Source: Hybos culiciformis (Eukaryota > Arthropoda > Insecta > Diptera > Hybotidae). From it: DNA of 64,000 nucleotides. Numbering within the stretch: the first letter of the stretch is position 1; every line of letters starts with the position of its first letter. The position numbers and the translations under genes were made by a program. The stretch is from NCBI GenBank assembly GCA_964007475.1, contig OZ023275.1, forward strand, positions 35,397,381 to 35,461,380, given 5' to 3'. Shown here one piece after another: positions 53,634 to 64,000 of this stretch. Under the pieces are notes generated by a model. The model saw only the letters and a program-made list of their open reading frames with translations. It was not told the DNA's origin and searched no databases.

Positions 53634-53894
53634 TGCTTGAAAATATCTATTCAGTTTTTAGACATTGATCCAGCTCTATGGAAATCTGATGCAGGATATC
53701 AAGACGTCCTTCGATTAGTTCAGAAGTTACAAGTTGTTAATGACAACGCCGAGAGGAGTGTTGCATTAATGACGGAATTTAACACATCGTTAACTTCTGA
53801 CGAGACTCAAAAACAAATTATTCTCCAAATCGTGAGCCAGCATCGGCCAAACATGGCGATTATTGGAAAAACAAATATTTTTAAAATTAATTGA
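53592..53894 (+). pseudogene. Transposon protein C-terminal fragment, right arm
   Basis: The mirror copy of the left-arm frame. The conserved part begins at CLKIS (about 53634) and carries PALWKSDAGYQDVLRLVQKL and the same NDNAERSVALMTEFNTSLTS block. A handful of amino-acid replacements relative to the left arm are mostly outside the NDNAERS-to-SQHRPN block. The first codon is again TTG, with no upstream ATG. That both copies keep the frame open suggests the duplication postdates loss of function by little, or that the segment was under constraint before inversion. Confidence 0.65.
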
Positions 53895-54556
53895 AAAAAA
53901 TTAATCATAAATAAATATAAATTTAAAACAATTTTTAAATTCTTATTTATTTCTATTCTAAATCTCCTTTTTTGATTCCTATTTAAAAAAAATAGATCAG
54001 TTAACAAATGAATCAAATGACCAATGCATTACGAAAGCGAAACTTTTAATGTCGTAAAATTAATTGTAGCTTAAAAACCAGAACTTAATAGAATTTTATC
54101 TTTTAGTTATAATGCTAAAAATGATGAAAATTTATGCCAAATTTATGAAAAAAAAACAAAAAATGTTTCTCTTAAAATTAGAAAAGATATGGTGTCTTAA
54201 AGTAAAAATAAAATGGGGACAAAAGTTTAAATTCACCTTTAAAGAGTTGTAAAAAAAAAAGGATAAGTCGTATAGTCTTATCATGTTAACAAAAAAATGA
54301 AGGGAGCATCAAGACAGTTAAACCAAAAAAAAAAGGAGGAAAAAAAATTCAAAGAGAAAAAAGTTACAGAGTTTTGAACCCACCTTATTAGGTCTAGGCC
54401 TCAGCCATCACAAAAACTGGTTGCGCTTGATGGGGAAACAAAATTTCGAAAAATCTAAGAGCGTTTTCTCGTTTTTTTTATTTAATTGTTTGAAATCTGC
54501 ATGGGCGGCAAGAAAATCTCAACATGACCTCAAAAATGAACCAGTCTAATGTATAC

Positions 54557-57427
54557 TATATGTATATATTTTTTCAAATAAATTCTGTTTTCCTTTCCCT
54601 AATGGTCAATTAAAGAGATTTTTTAATAGTGAAGAACATTATAAACATATTAAAAATTCATATACATATATTATACCTACATATATATAACAATAAAAAA
54701 ATCTTATAAAGTTAAAATTGGCGGCAACTCTAAGGCATATTTTAATCTCTTGTATAAAAATTCTTTTTTATTGGTATTATTATATTTATTTAAAATAATG
54801 CATGCCAGAAAGTATTAATCAGAAATATATATTATATGTGTGTATATATATTTTTTAATAAAAAATAATTTAAGTTCAATTAAATTTTTTTTTTTTTACT
54901 CTTAATGGTAAAATGATGTTTTCAATCATAAAATATAAAATGAAAGATTTTAAATTTGAAAGGAATATAATGTTAAGAAAATTCACACTTCATATTTAAT
55001 TTTAGTGGCCAAAATAATAGACAAGTAAATCAACTGGAACATAAAATTGTGAATTAAGGACGGGAAAACCGCAATATCACCGACTGCCTTAAGAATGAAC
55101 ATTGTTATACATATAAAGAATAAAAATACTCCTAACTAACTAATATTGTTATTCAAAATATAACATTTACGAGGGGCTAATACAAAAATGTTCAGATTGA
55201 TTTAAAACGTGTCTGAAATATTTTCCAAAATGTTTCCTGATATTTTATTATATAAAAAAATCAGATTACGAAATATTTAAAAGCCAATTAAAGATAAAAA
55301 ATTGAAATTTCTCTCCAAGACTTTATTATAAGGAATTCCATTTTTAATGTATAGTGTACATATATTTTGTGATTTTTGTAACTTATGCCAAAAAAGCTCA
55401 GATAACCTTCCAAAAATGTTCCCACAATTTAAAATTAGTAAATTCAATGAAATAAACTTTTTAAAGACAGTTTTCTTATTCTGCTCAAAAGCTATTTCTA
55501 AAAAATTTAAATAAAATGTTCAATATGTACATAACTTATGTATATACAACATGTAACATATAATATACAATACATGTTTCCGAAATCTTCAGAACAAACA
55601 TAATCTTCTTCTGAATAAATTACTACATAATATTTTTTTGATCTGAAACTAATTTACATGACGTAATCCAATAAATAATATTATTTAAAAATTTTCAAGG
55701 GGAAAAAACTAATTTTAAATTTTTTTTAAACATTTATTGATTAGGGGGCACTTGAAATTGAAAATTTCTAAAGGTTATCAAAATATATGATTTCAAATAT
55801 TTTTAAAATTTAAATAAAATTAAATTAATTTTTCTTTTTTATGAAAATCAAGATTACTCATAATTTGAAATTATTTATGATTCTATAAAAAAAAAAAACT
55901 AATTTACATATTTTAATCAGCTGCACATACATTCATTTATTTCCAAAAATATGCTGAAGATAATGACGAATAAACAGATGATATTAAATTTTCTTTAATT
56001 AATTGAACATGTGAATATTCTCGTGCTAAGAGAATAAATAAAATGATGGTTGTGAGATAAGAAATTCTAGTTAGCACAATTAAAATATAATTCAGTGGTT
56101 ATTTTTAATTCAATAAAAAATTTATTTTGTCTTATTGACCGCATTAAATTTTGTTTTAATCATATTTCGAATAAAAATCAGGGAATTTAACAAAAAATCC
56201 ATTTTTATGCATTTGGCATAAATTTCGATAATATTATTCCATTTTTGTTTTCAATAATTTAATCAAAATCATTTTAAGGCGGAATTGTTATTAACATTTT
56301 GAATTATTTCCAATCGATTGTAAATCAATATAAAATGCAAAAAGACGTCCACCACTTATAACGCGGTTTTATGATAAATAAATTGATTTATTTATGGGAC
56401 AAACTAAATGGTGTTCTCCTCATGTGAATATTATGTAAATTTTGTATTATATACATAAAAAAAAAAAAAATTTTATTTTTATTTCAATTCAAGATTCATT
56501 TATAAATAAATATTACATTTATATATAAGAATAAAATCAACGAAAAATGTTTGTTCACTTGCTCAGCTCGAGTTTTCCTCAACTTATCCTTATTCAGACT
56601 CCGTCATTATAGAACAGTATGGAATAGTATGGACAAACCAAAGTTAAAATTTTTTTTATAAATTTATTTTCACACTTCGGCCGAAAGTTTAAACTTGAAA
56701 TGAAATTTGAATACAAAATTTAAAAAACAAAACACACTTCTATATGTTATATATTAGATAATTTTTTTGCATCTTTAAATAATATTTTTTTAACGCCTTT
56801 AAAAGCTAATCTTAACATTATTGTTGGCGCTAGATTTTAAGCCATTACTATTGATCTCAGCCGCAGAAACTCCATATTTATACTATACTGATCTCCTTTT
56901 TCTCTGTGTTCTAGAATTTTACCGCTTCACGTTCAATAATTTTTCAATTGAATAATCAGGTTTTTATTCTTGTATAAGGTTCATTCATAAAAAAAAATAG
57001 TAATTTTTTTGTCCAATAAACATTAATAATATACCTAACGATTTATGTATTTTTATGTTTTCATTTATTTTTCAACATGAAAACTAAAAGAAAACTGATT
57101 ATTCGATTGTTCATCTCTTATATTACATATAAAAATTGAATTAAAGAGTCAATAAAACGGAAATAAACATTAAATTGAACCATTTATTAGCATTTACAGA
57201 ATCAAAAAAAAAATAGTTGTTAAAAGTGTATATTCTTATATAATGTGAACACTAAACATGTATGAATATAACGTGTTACATTTTGAGTTCTATGATTTTA
57301 GATGGAATTTAACATTCAGCATTTATAAATTTTTAAAAAGTTTAACATGACTATTTTCGGTTGGCCAAATGTTGAATTTAAAACTATGTATAAAATATTC
57401 TTATAATTCGTAATTTCAATTAACTCA
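54557..57427. other. AT-rich non-coding stretch
   Basis: No supported gene. A slightly GC-richer patch at 56560-56960 lacks a long open frame. Positions 57149-57167 are identical to 9542-9560 over 19 bases. Confidence 0.45.
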
Positions 57428-57830
57428 GAGCCCGTTCCCAAACTGAGACTATTTTAAATCGTAAAATATACCTTTTCTGCTAAAGAAAATTCCTTTTTTT
57501 CAGAAATTGAAATAGGCTTGACATATAATCTGTATCATCTGCAACGTCTGCTTAAATTTTCAATTTTTTGTTTTTTTTTTTTTAAATGAGGTGCACTAAA
57601 AAGTACACCTATAAACAGAGTTTGTTATGGGAAATTTAAAATTTCCCTTTGCATATTTTTAAAATATAAAATACCGTATCATTTCGGAAAGATTTTTACG
57701 TCAAAAAATCTTGGTTTGTAAAATAATTGTAAAATAACAGCTGTAAAATTGTGTCGTTCCAAAACTAGAAATTCTAGAAATTAAAAAAATTTTTCATTTT
57801 CTAAAATAGTCTCAGTTTGGGAACGGGCTC
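57428..57830. mobile_element. 403-bp MITE, 29-bp perfect TIRs
   Basis: GAGCCCGTTCCCAAACTGAG and the next nine bases (57428-57456) are repeated exactly in inverted form at 57802-57830. TCA flanks both sides (57425-57427 and 57831-57833), a 3-bp duplication compatible with a PIF/Harbinger-type element. The interior holds a palindromic GGGAAATTTAAAATTTCCC block and no protein. Perfect termini suggest a relatively young insertion. A diverged fragment of the same family lies at 39682-39895. Confidence 0.88.
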
Positions 57831-57833
57831 TCA

Positions 57834-60814
57834 GTCTCATAAAAGCATTTCTCTACCTCACAAAAACATCTCAGAAAAATCGAATTTTAACTTAATTTGA
57901 TTTACGTATATCTTAAATTTTTTAATTGAAGTATGATAAATATACAACAATATTACTAAATGTTAATAACGAAATTTAAAATTTTAGGACTATCTATCGA
58001 ATAACTTTAATTTTTTTTTTCTATACTGTCTTTAGTATTGCGTTTTATTATATAAAAAAAAAAACAGATTCTAGATTTTTGGAACCCAACTTCTTTAAAT
58101 CAATTACGTTTTCATCAAAAGAAAATAAAAATTCAGATTTTTTTTTTTTTTAAGAACGTGCTGGAATTTGTCTTCTTTTATGATTTTATATATATATTAA
58201 TTGAACGTTTTGTTGTTAATATTAACAATAATGTTCATAAATGGTCTGCGCACTGATGAATGACACACAATTTTTTTGCACATTTTGTTATCATAATCAC
58301 CATCTGCTCTTGGGTGTTAAAAATCATATAAAAATGCTGGCTAATTGTTGTTTATATTTTTGTTTGTACCATTGTAATAATTATTTCAAACTTAAATCAT
58401 GTAAATGAGCATGTAATGGGAACTTATGGATGTATATAAACACAATTAACGTATATGGCTTCCATGAATTAAAAAAAAGGTTAGTTTCAGTGAAATGATG
58501 ACACTAAAATGATTGCACCTATTGAACTATTAATCTTATTAGAACTGTTTGAATATTAAAATATGGGCAATCTCGGACTGTTCCGAAAGGATGAAGGAAA
58601 TTTTATATAAAAATTGGTATTCATTATATTTATAATTCCAATTCAAATAATTAAAGAAAATTCTTTAAATATTACAAGTAAAGAGTCAAGTTCTATATAT
58701 AAGTAGGAATAAAATATTATGATAAAATATAAAAGAAAAACATCTATACTTGAAGATTATTAACATTAAGTTTAGTTTTTAATTCTAAAATTATCGATGA
58801 AAATAATTGAAACACATCAGTTTTACTTAGCGTAATTTGTTGGCTAAGTTGGCTTAGTTGCTGCGTAATCACACCAAATAGATTAAGTTCATATTAACGC
58901 ATGTATAACTTTTTTAAAAATGATTTCCAAATCTAAAAGTATAAATGTTTCTATTAATGACTAATTTGTCATATTTGTTTATGTTTATAATTGTAAAAAG
59001 AAACATTTATATAAATCATTAATCATTTTAATCATAAGAATTTATGTTTTTTCGATACTACTGAAAGAAATTTTAACGCCTAACAATATGTAATAAGAAA
59101 ATTTCTATAAAATCATATAAAAAGTTTTTCATAACAAGAAATTGAATGAAAATAAATATTACATTTTTATCAGATAAAAACTACTTTTTTAATTGTTATA
59201 TTTTATATTAAAGTAAACATTGTAATCTATATACATTAACCTACATAAATGTTAATGATTACAGCCGAAAAGTTAATTTTTTTCTTTCAATGGAAAATTG
59301 GATAGGATTTTATTTTTATTTTCATATACTTTTTATTAATATTCAGGAGATATTCAGGAGATATTCAAGAAAACAAAAATTTTGTTGAAAATAAAACTTT
59401 TTCTTTATTACTTTTTTCATCAAACTTAAAAGAGAAATAAAATATTTTTACACATTTAATAAACTATGTTACATCAAACCAGCTTAATAAGTTGACATGC
59501 TATACAAAAAAACCGCAACGGAATTAAAATAACTTCAGAAAATTAATTTATGATTCAATTTTAAAACATTATATATATATTATTATGACTTAGAAAAATA
59601 AAAAAAACTGTAATATTTTTAATGGTTATTTTTTTTAATATTTATGTATTAAACATAAACTGATTGCACTTTTCGAATGATATTCTTATTAGTAGAAAAA
59701 TAAATTTAAATAATTTTTATTTCATGAATTCTGAACCTTAACACAAGAAACTAGTTTTAAATCTATTAGACATGGTCCAATAGTAAAATTAATATGAAGT
59801 AAAACTTGCTATTATTCCTGATGTCAGTATTAAAAAATACTAAAGTCAACATCAAATAGTTAGTATTTTTTGTATACATGAATATGAATACTTTTAAATA
59901 ATAGCTACATTTGATATAAAACTTAACATCATAGAGCCTTAACAATGAATTTACAAATGTTACGTAGATGGCGGAATATTAAACAACATCTCACTTATAT
60001 ATTATATAGAAAATAATATGAATTATTAATTTTTAAAATATTTTTTCTTTTTTAATATTTAATATTAAAAATTAACCTTTACGTCATGTGTTTGCTTTTT
60101 TTGTATATTTGTGTCAAACATTGTTAAGGTTCTTTTAAAATTTTCCAAGAACTAAACCATATTGTTTCTGTACATTTTTTTAATCAAAAGATGCAACGAA
60201 AGATAGAAATATAACTTTAAAGAAGTTAAAATTATTTATTTTTATTATAAATTCGAAAATTGAATCGTAGATTATAAGCATTATTATTTCATAATAGCAT
60301 AAATAACATATACACTTATGCTGTAAACATAAATGCAAAAACTATATGTTATTCGAATAAATGCACTTCACATAAATTGAGCGAAATTCTCTGTTTTTAA
60401 TACTCATTCAAATTAAAGAAAATACCATGTGTTAACAAAATTTCGCTTCAAAACATAATGTGGAAGAGAAACATATACATAATAATGTTTATAAACATTT
60501 AATATACTTTGAGTTTGTTTATAATGACTCGAACGGCATAATAACACAGGAAAATAAGAACATAAAAGATTCTTGGTGATATAAGATAGTTTCGGAATAA
60601 AAAATGAGGTATATTCTTTTCTAGAATAATTATGGTCGGACTGTTTGAAATGGTCTTACAATTTTAAAACAATATATAAGAATTATAATTGTGTTTACGA
60701 AAAAAAACTTTATGAATACGAATATTGACAAAATTTTACAGCGGGAAAAATTTATGAATCAAATTATTGTCAAATAAAGAAAAATCCACAAAATTCTAAA
60801 ATTTATACAATACA
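57834..60814. other. AT-rich non-coding stretch
   Basis: No supported gene. Positions 58151-58189 resemble 11182-11219 (TAAGAACGTG-TGGAATTT). A 13-base tandem pair (ATTCAGGAGAT) is at 59341-59368. The stretch ends in TACA, directly before the putative LTR. Confidence 0.45.
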
Positions 60815-61180
60815 AGTTAACGATAAAGTTAACTAAATTTAAAAAAATTAAAATAAGGCAAATTATCAGATCATATTTCTTTAAAAATTTATTTCTATTT
60901 CTTTTGTAGAATTAGAATTGTTGGTAAAATGAAATTTAAAGTTTGTTATCGTTTAAAATAAGACCATTTTTCTGTTGTCAGCAATTTATGCTTTTTTCAT
61001 ATTTCTAATTCCCACAATTTGTGCACTTAGTTTTTAGAAAATCCAAATTATGTAAAATTGATTTAAGTTAGTTGTAGAATTACGCTCAATTAATAAAGAA
61101 CAAAACAACTTATAAAAAATAAATGTGTTTCATTTAAAAAATATTATTAAATATAAAAGAAAGTATAGGAAAAAATTAAC
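60815..61180 (+). mobile_element. Putative 5' LTR of a gypsy-like retrotransposon
   Basis: It starts AGTTAACG after TACA and ends ATTAAC directly before a canonical primer-binding site, giving a 366-bp unit with AGTTAA...TTAAC(T) termini as in gypsy-group elements. It carries an AATAAA polyadenylation signal near 61092 and a second near 61113. The right edge is fixed by the primer-binding site. The left edge is inferred from the AGTTAAC start; AGTTAACT at 60828 is an alternative. The matching 3' LTR lies beyond the window, so identity between LTRs cannot be checked. Confidence 0.65.
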
Positions 61181-61198
61181 TGGCGCCCAACGTGGAAC
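61181..61198 (+). other. Primer-binding site, tRNA-Lys type
   Basis: TGGCGCCCAACGTGGAAC is complementary to the 3' end of insect tRNA-Lys except for two mismatches near its 3' edge. This is the primer used by gypsy and its relatives. It marks the start of minus-strand DNA synthesis and the end of the 5' LTR. Confidence 0.85.
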
Positions 61199-62238
61199 GG
61201 TGTATTAGTTGATAATAAAAAGTTTAACTTAAAGATCTGAAACTTAAAGATTAATAAGTATTGAATTGAATAAAAAAATAATAATAAATAAAAAATCCGA
61301 ATTAAAATATTATATAATAATTTCGGAAATAATTTATTCATAAAAGAAAAAAACTATTTAATTATTATCACCAATAATTGTTGAGTAGCCTTTGACACAA
61401 GAAGCGTTAGGAAACGAGGCCCCTTAGTAATCGAAATTAAAGATAAAACGGAGTTGTGCAGTAAACCATCAAATATTGTTCAGCAGCCGCCTAACCAGTG
61501 ACAAAGGAGTCAGCAGCCGGTCCAGAAATAAATATGTTAATTATTTTTCTTATGTAAGTAATTAAATAAAATAAATTACCACAAATAAAAGGGTACGAAA
61601 TTTAAAAGGAAAAATAATAATTTTTTTCAAATACCTAAATCAAAATAATTATTTAAACAAAAAAATTAAATTTTCACGAATTTATTTGCAATACAATTCC
61701 AATAAGAAGATTACAAAATATTTAAAAGCAAAAATATTATAAAAAAAAAACAAAAAGGAAAAATTTTACATATTTAAAATTAAATAACAAAATTTGAAAA
61801 TTGTGTAAATTATAATTAATGAAAAAGAAAAAAAACATCTCTAGAAATAGTTAGAAATTTGAAAAATTATAATTAGATCTATTTTTTGTTTTTTTAAATT
61901 TAAGAAATTAAAAAAAAAAAAAAATTTTTTTTCACTTGTACTAAATTAAAATTATTGAAAAACGAATTTTTTTACTATTGAAAAATTATTTTACATGTTT
62001 TATAAAGAAAATTAAATTTTCTACAGAAAAAATTGAATTTTAGCACACAAAAAAAAAATTCGAATTTCATACATAAAAATATAAAAATCATTAAAAAAAA
62101 AGAAGATTTATTGAGAAATTGAATTTAAAAATTTAAAAGGAAAATTTATAAGTTCGATTATTGAAACAAGCAAACATTTGAATAACAAGCTTCTAATTTT
62201 AATAAATTAATTTCATTTTGAATTTATAAACAAAAAAA
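61199..62238 (+). other. Retrotransposon leader (5' untranslated region)
   Basis: Roughly 1 kb between the primer-binding site and the first gag ATG. A GC-richer patch at 61395-61530 repeats a CAGCAGCCG phrase (61481 and 61512) and may hold structural or packaging signals. The remainder is A-rich. The last ~300 bases belong to the first unit of the 615-bp duplication. Confidence 0.6.
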
Positions 62239-63160
62239 ATGGCAAACAAGAATAATGACATACTGAAACCTTCACTTTTTAATCTACATAGCGACATGTC
62301 TAGTCTTAATTTAAACGAATTGCAACAACAACAGCAACATAATTCACAATCTACGGAACAGAACAGACAACAGAATAATACGCCAGCAAATAATGTCTGT
62401 ATTGATGAACTTAGGGCTTTGATTACAGACATAGTTAGAGCCGAAATTCCTCAAATTATCCGCGCTACTCTTGAGCATATCCCCCAACCTCAGCCGCGTG
62501 AGCAATTCCCCCAACCTCAGCCGCGTGATGAAGCAGAACCAGTTGTTCACTTGTACTAAATTAAAATTATTGAAAAACGAATTTTTTTACTATTGAAAAA
62601 TTATTTTACATGTTTTATAAAGAAAATTAAATTTTCTAAAGAAAAAATTGAATTTTAGCACACAAAAAAAAAATTCGAATTTCATACATAAAAATATAAA
62701 AATCATTAAAAAAAAAGAAGATTTATTGAGAAATTGAATTTAAAAATTTAAAAGGAAAATTTATAAGTTCGATTATTGAAACAAGCAAACATTTGAATAA
62801 CAAGCTTCTAATTTTAATAAATTAATTTCATTTTGAATTTATAAACAAAAAAAATGGCAAACAAGAATAATGACATACTGAAACCTTCACTTTTTAATCT
62901 ACATAGCGACATGTCTAGTCTTAATTTAAACGAATTGCAACAACAACAGCAACATAATTCACAATCTACGGAACAGAACAGACAACAGAATAATACGCCA
63001 GCAAATAATGTCTGTATTGATGAACTTAGGGCTTTGATTACAGACATAGTTAGAGCCGAAATTCCTCAAATTATCCGCGCTACTCTTGAGCATATCCCCC
63101 AACCTCAGCCGCGTGAGCATATCCCCCAACCTCAGCCGCGTGATGAAGCAGAACCAGTTG
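61931..63160 (+). repeat. 615-bp tandem duplication of leader plus gag start
   Basis: Unit 1 is 61931-62545 and unit 2 is 62546-63160. The units are nearly identical; visible differences are CTACAG versus CTAAAG in the leader and GAGCAATTC versus GAGCATATC in gag. The breakpoints share a 4-base TTCA microhomology (61931, 62546 and 63161). The unit contains the end of the leader, the gag ATG and about 103 gag codons. The length is a multiple of three, but the leader part carries stops. Confidence 0.95.
62239..62559 (+). pseudogene. Truncated gag start (first duplicated copy)
   Basis: ATG at 62239 opens 106 codons identical in layout to the N-terminus of gag. After the duplication junction the frame runs into copied leader sequence and stops at 62557-62559 (VVHLY then stop). 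It ends just after the Pro-Gln-rich EHIPQPQPR / EQFPQPQPR repeat. If the genomic RNA is translated from the first ATG, this yields only a 106-residue peptide, so normal gag needs leaky scanning or internal initiation at 62854. Confidence 0.9.
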
Positions 63161-64000
63161 TTCAAGCCGGACAAGACCTTGACGATTTAGATAGGATTCC
63201 GGACATTGTAAAAAGTTTGAGAGAATTTTCCGGACAAGCCGATCAATTCTCGTCGTGGAAAAAAAGTGTTGAAAGGATATTAATTACGTACGAACATTTT
63301 CAAGGCACCCCTAAATATTTTGGAATTTTAAACGTCGTTCGGAACAAAATAATTGGAGAAGCTGATGCCGTGCTTGAGTCCTATAACACTCCTTTGAATT
63401 GGCTCAGAATTTCTCAATGCCTTAACTCACATTATGCTGATAAACGGGACCTAGGCACCTTAGAGTACCAAATGACAATGCTGGTACAAAAAAACGAAAT
63501 CATACAAGAATTTTATCAGGGTGTTTATTACCACTTATCCCTTATACTAAACAAACTTTCTGGTATGGAAATGAGCCAAGAATCCCTAAACGTTATTACA
63601 AAATCCTATCGTGACAAAGCGTTAGATACTTTCATTCGAGGATTAAAAGGAGACTTACCTCGATTGCTAAGTATGAAGGAACCAAATGACTTGCCCGAGG
63701 CTCTCCATCTGTGCCTCAAACTTCAAAATGTTGACTATAGAATTCAACACAGCCATAGTGGTTACAAATTTCACCAACAACAAAAACCACAACCCGTACC
63801 TCCAATGATTGCTCCAAGAAGATCACCACAAATTCAAAAGTCTAGCTTTAATCCCGATCTTCTTAATAATCCGCATAAAATTTCAAAACCTTTTTTCATG
63901 AAACCAAATCCTACTTTCCATCCAACACCCGCTCCCAGAAATTATTACCCACTTCCTCCAAAACCAATTCCAAAGCCTGAACCAATGGATGTGGACCATT
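62854..64000 (+). CDS. gag: Gag of a Ty3/gypsy-type retrotransposon (partial)
   Basis: ATG at 62854, preceded by an A-rich context, opens 382 codons that remain open to the window edge. Gag forms the virus-like particle core of LTR elements. Residues 1-60 are Asn/Gln-rich. Residues ~63-85 form an amphipathic helix. Residues ~86-103 contain two EHIPQPQPR repeats. From ~120 to ~290 is a helical capsid-like region beginning IPDIVKSLREFSGQADQFSS with a W-x-K motif. From ~300 is a Pro/Gln/Lys-rich linker ending PKPEPMDVDH, a phrase typical of insect gypsy-group gag C-termini. No CCHC knuckle is seen before the window ends. Codon use is much less AT-biased than in the surroundings, as expected for a recent insert. 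It belongs with the LTR and primer-binding site upstream. Pol and any env would lie beyond the window. Confidence 0.9.
   Translation, partial: MANKNNDILKPSLFNLHSDMSSLNLNELQQQQQHNSQSTEQNRQQNNTPANNVCIDELRALITDIVRAEIPQIIRATLEHIPQPQPREHIPQPQPRDEAEPVVQAGQDLDDLDRIPDIVKSLREFSGQADQFSSWKKSVERILITYEHFQGTPKYFGILNVVRNKIIGEADAVLESYNTPLNWLRISQCLNSHYADKRDLGTLEYQMTMLVQKNEIIQEFYQGVYYHLSLILNKLSGMEMSQESLNVITKSYRDKALDTFIRGLKGDLPRLLSMKEPNDLPEALHLCLKLQNVDYRIQHSHSGYKFHQQQKPQPVPPMIAPRRSPQIQKSSFNPDLLNNPHKISKPFFMKPNPTFHPTPAPRNYYPLPPKPIPKPEPMDVDH

Larger units (their letters stand above)
52645..54548. mobile_element. 1.9-kb foldback DNA transposon, 8-bp TSD
   Basis: The whole element is a near-palindrome: 52645-53553 pairs with 53627-54548 around a loop of about 73 bases. 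The ends start TAGGCTGGTTCA and, read inward from the right, TAGACTGGTTCA. Both flanks carry ATGTATAC (52637-52644 and 54549-54556), a perfect 8-bp target duplication that also fits the hAT-type preference nTnnnnAn. Each arm carries the 3' end of the same protein-coding gene in head-to-head orientation, so the element looks like an inverted duplication of the 3' part of an autonomous transposon. The arms differ by scattered substitutions and small indels, so this is neither a fresh event nor an assembly mirror. Confidence 0.9.

Noticed and set aside
62199..62432. Cys-rich minus-strand frame, repeated at 62814-63047
   Set aside because: Shadow of the Gln-rich gag N-terminus (CAA/CAG read as TTG/CTG/TGC); it is duplicated only because the DNA is.
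62344..62550. Minus-strand frame with LTRLRLGDML repeats (also 62959-63174)
   Set aside because: Reverse reading of the Pro-Gln gag repeat.
1..64000. CRISPR array, bacterial operon, rRNA or tRNA genes
   Set aside because: No regularly spaced repeats, no Shine-Dalgarno-led gene strings and no recognisable structural RNA; the introns and LTR element indicate a eukaryotic chromosome.

Overview
The window is eukaryotic, very AT-rich and mostly non-coding. Signs are GT-AG introns, a polyglutamine-bearing exon, many short transposon relics with target-site duplications, and a Ty3/gypsy retrotransposon with a tRNA-Lys type primer-binding site. This fits an insect, most likely a fly with long introns. 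The order-level call is inference.

One host gene is well supported, on the minus strand. Its first coding exon (24 codons) is at 26180-26251 and a large second coding exon (487 codons) is at 4223-5683. A roughly 20.5-kb phase-0 intron separates them. The second exon ends inside a zinc-binding C1 (phorbol-ester/diacylglycerol-type) domain, so the rest of the domain must lie at lower coordinates, probably outside the window. I cannot name the gene. Within and upstream of its long intron are a few weaker coding candidates: a possible phase-0 exon at 14472-14660, a possible small secreted peptide at 11457-11702, and a coding-like relic at 30684-30926. A decayed copy of the start of exon 2, with its splice acceptor, lies 43 kb upstream at about 48885-49040. 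Other short matches in the same order hint at an old, strongly diverged segmental duplication.

Mobile DNA explains most other structure. There is a 255-bp hAT-type MITE with perfect 8-bp target duplication (373-627) and inverted-repeat MITEs at 32616-32854 and 36955-37197. A nested cluster at 39462-42517 holds tandem arrays and two further MITEs. A 1.9-kb near-palindromic foldback element with perfect 8-bp target duplication lies at 52645-54548. A 403-bp MITE with 29-bp perfect termini lies at 57428-57830.

The last 3 kb is the 5' part of a gypsy-like LTR retrotransposon: putative LTR 60815-61180, primer-binding site 61181-61198, leader, and gag. A 615-bp tandem duplication covers the leader and the start of gag. 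The first gag start is therefore truncated, while the second (62854) stays open to the end of the window. The remaining sequence is AT-rich intronic or intergenic DNA in which I see no gene.
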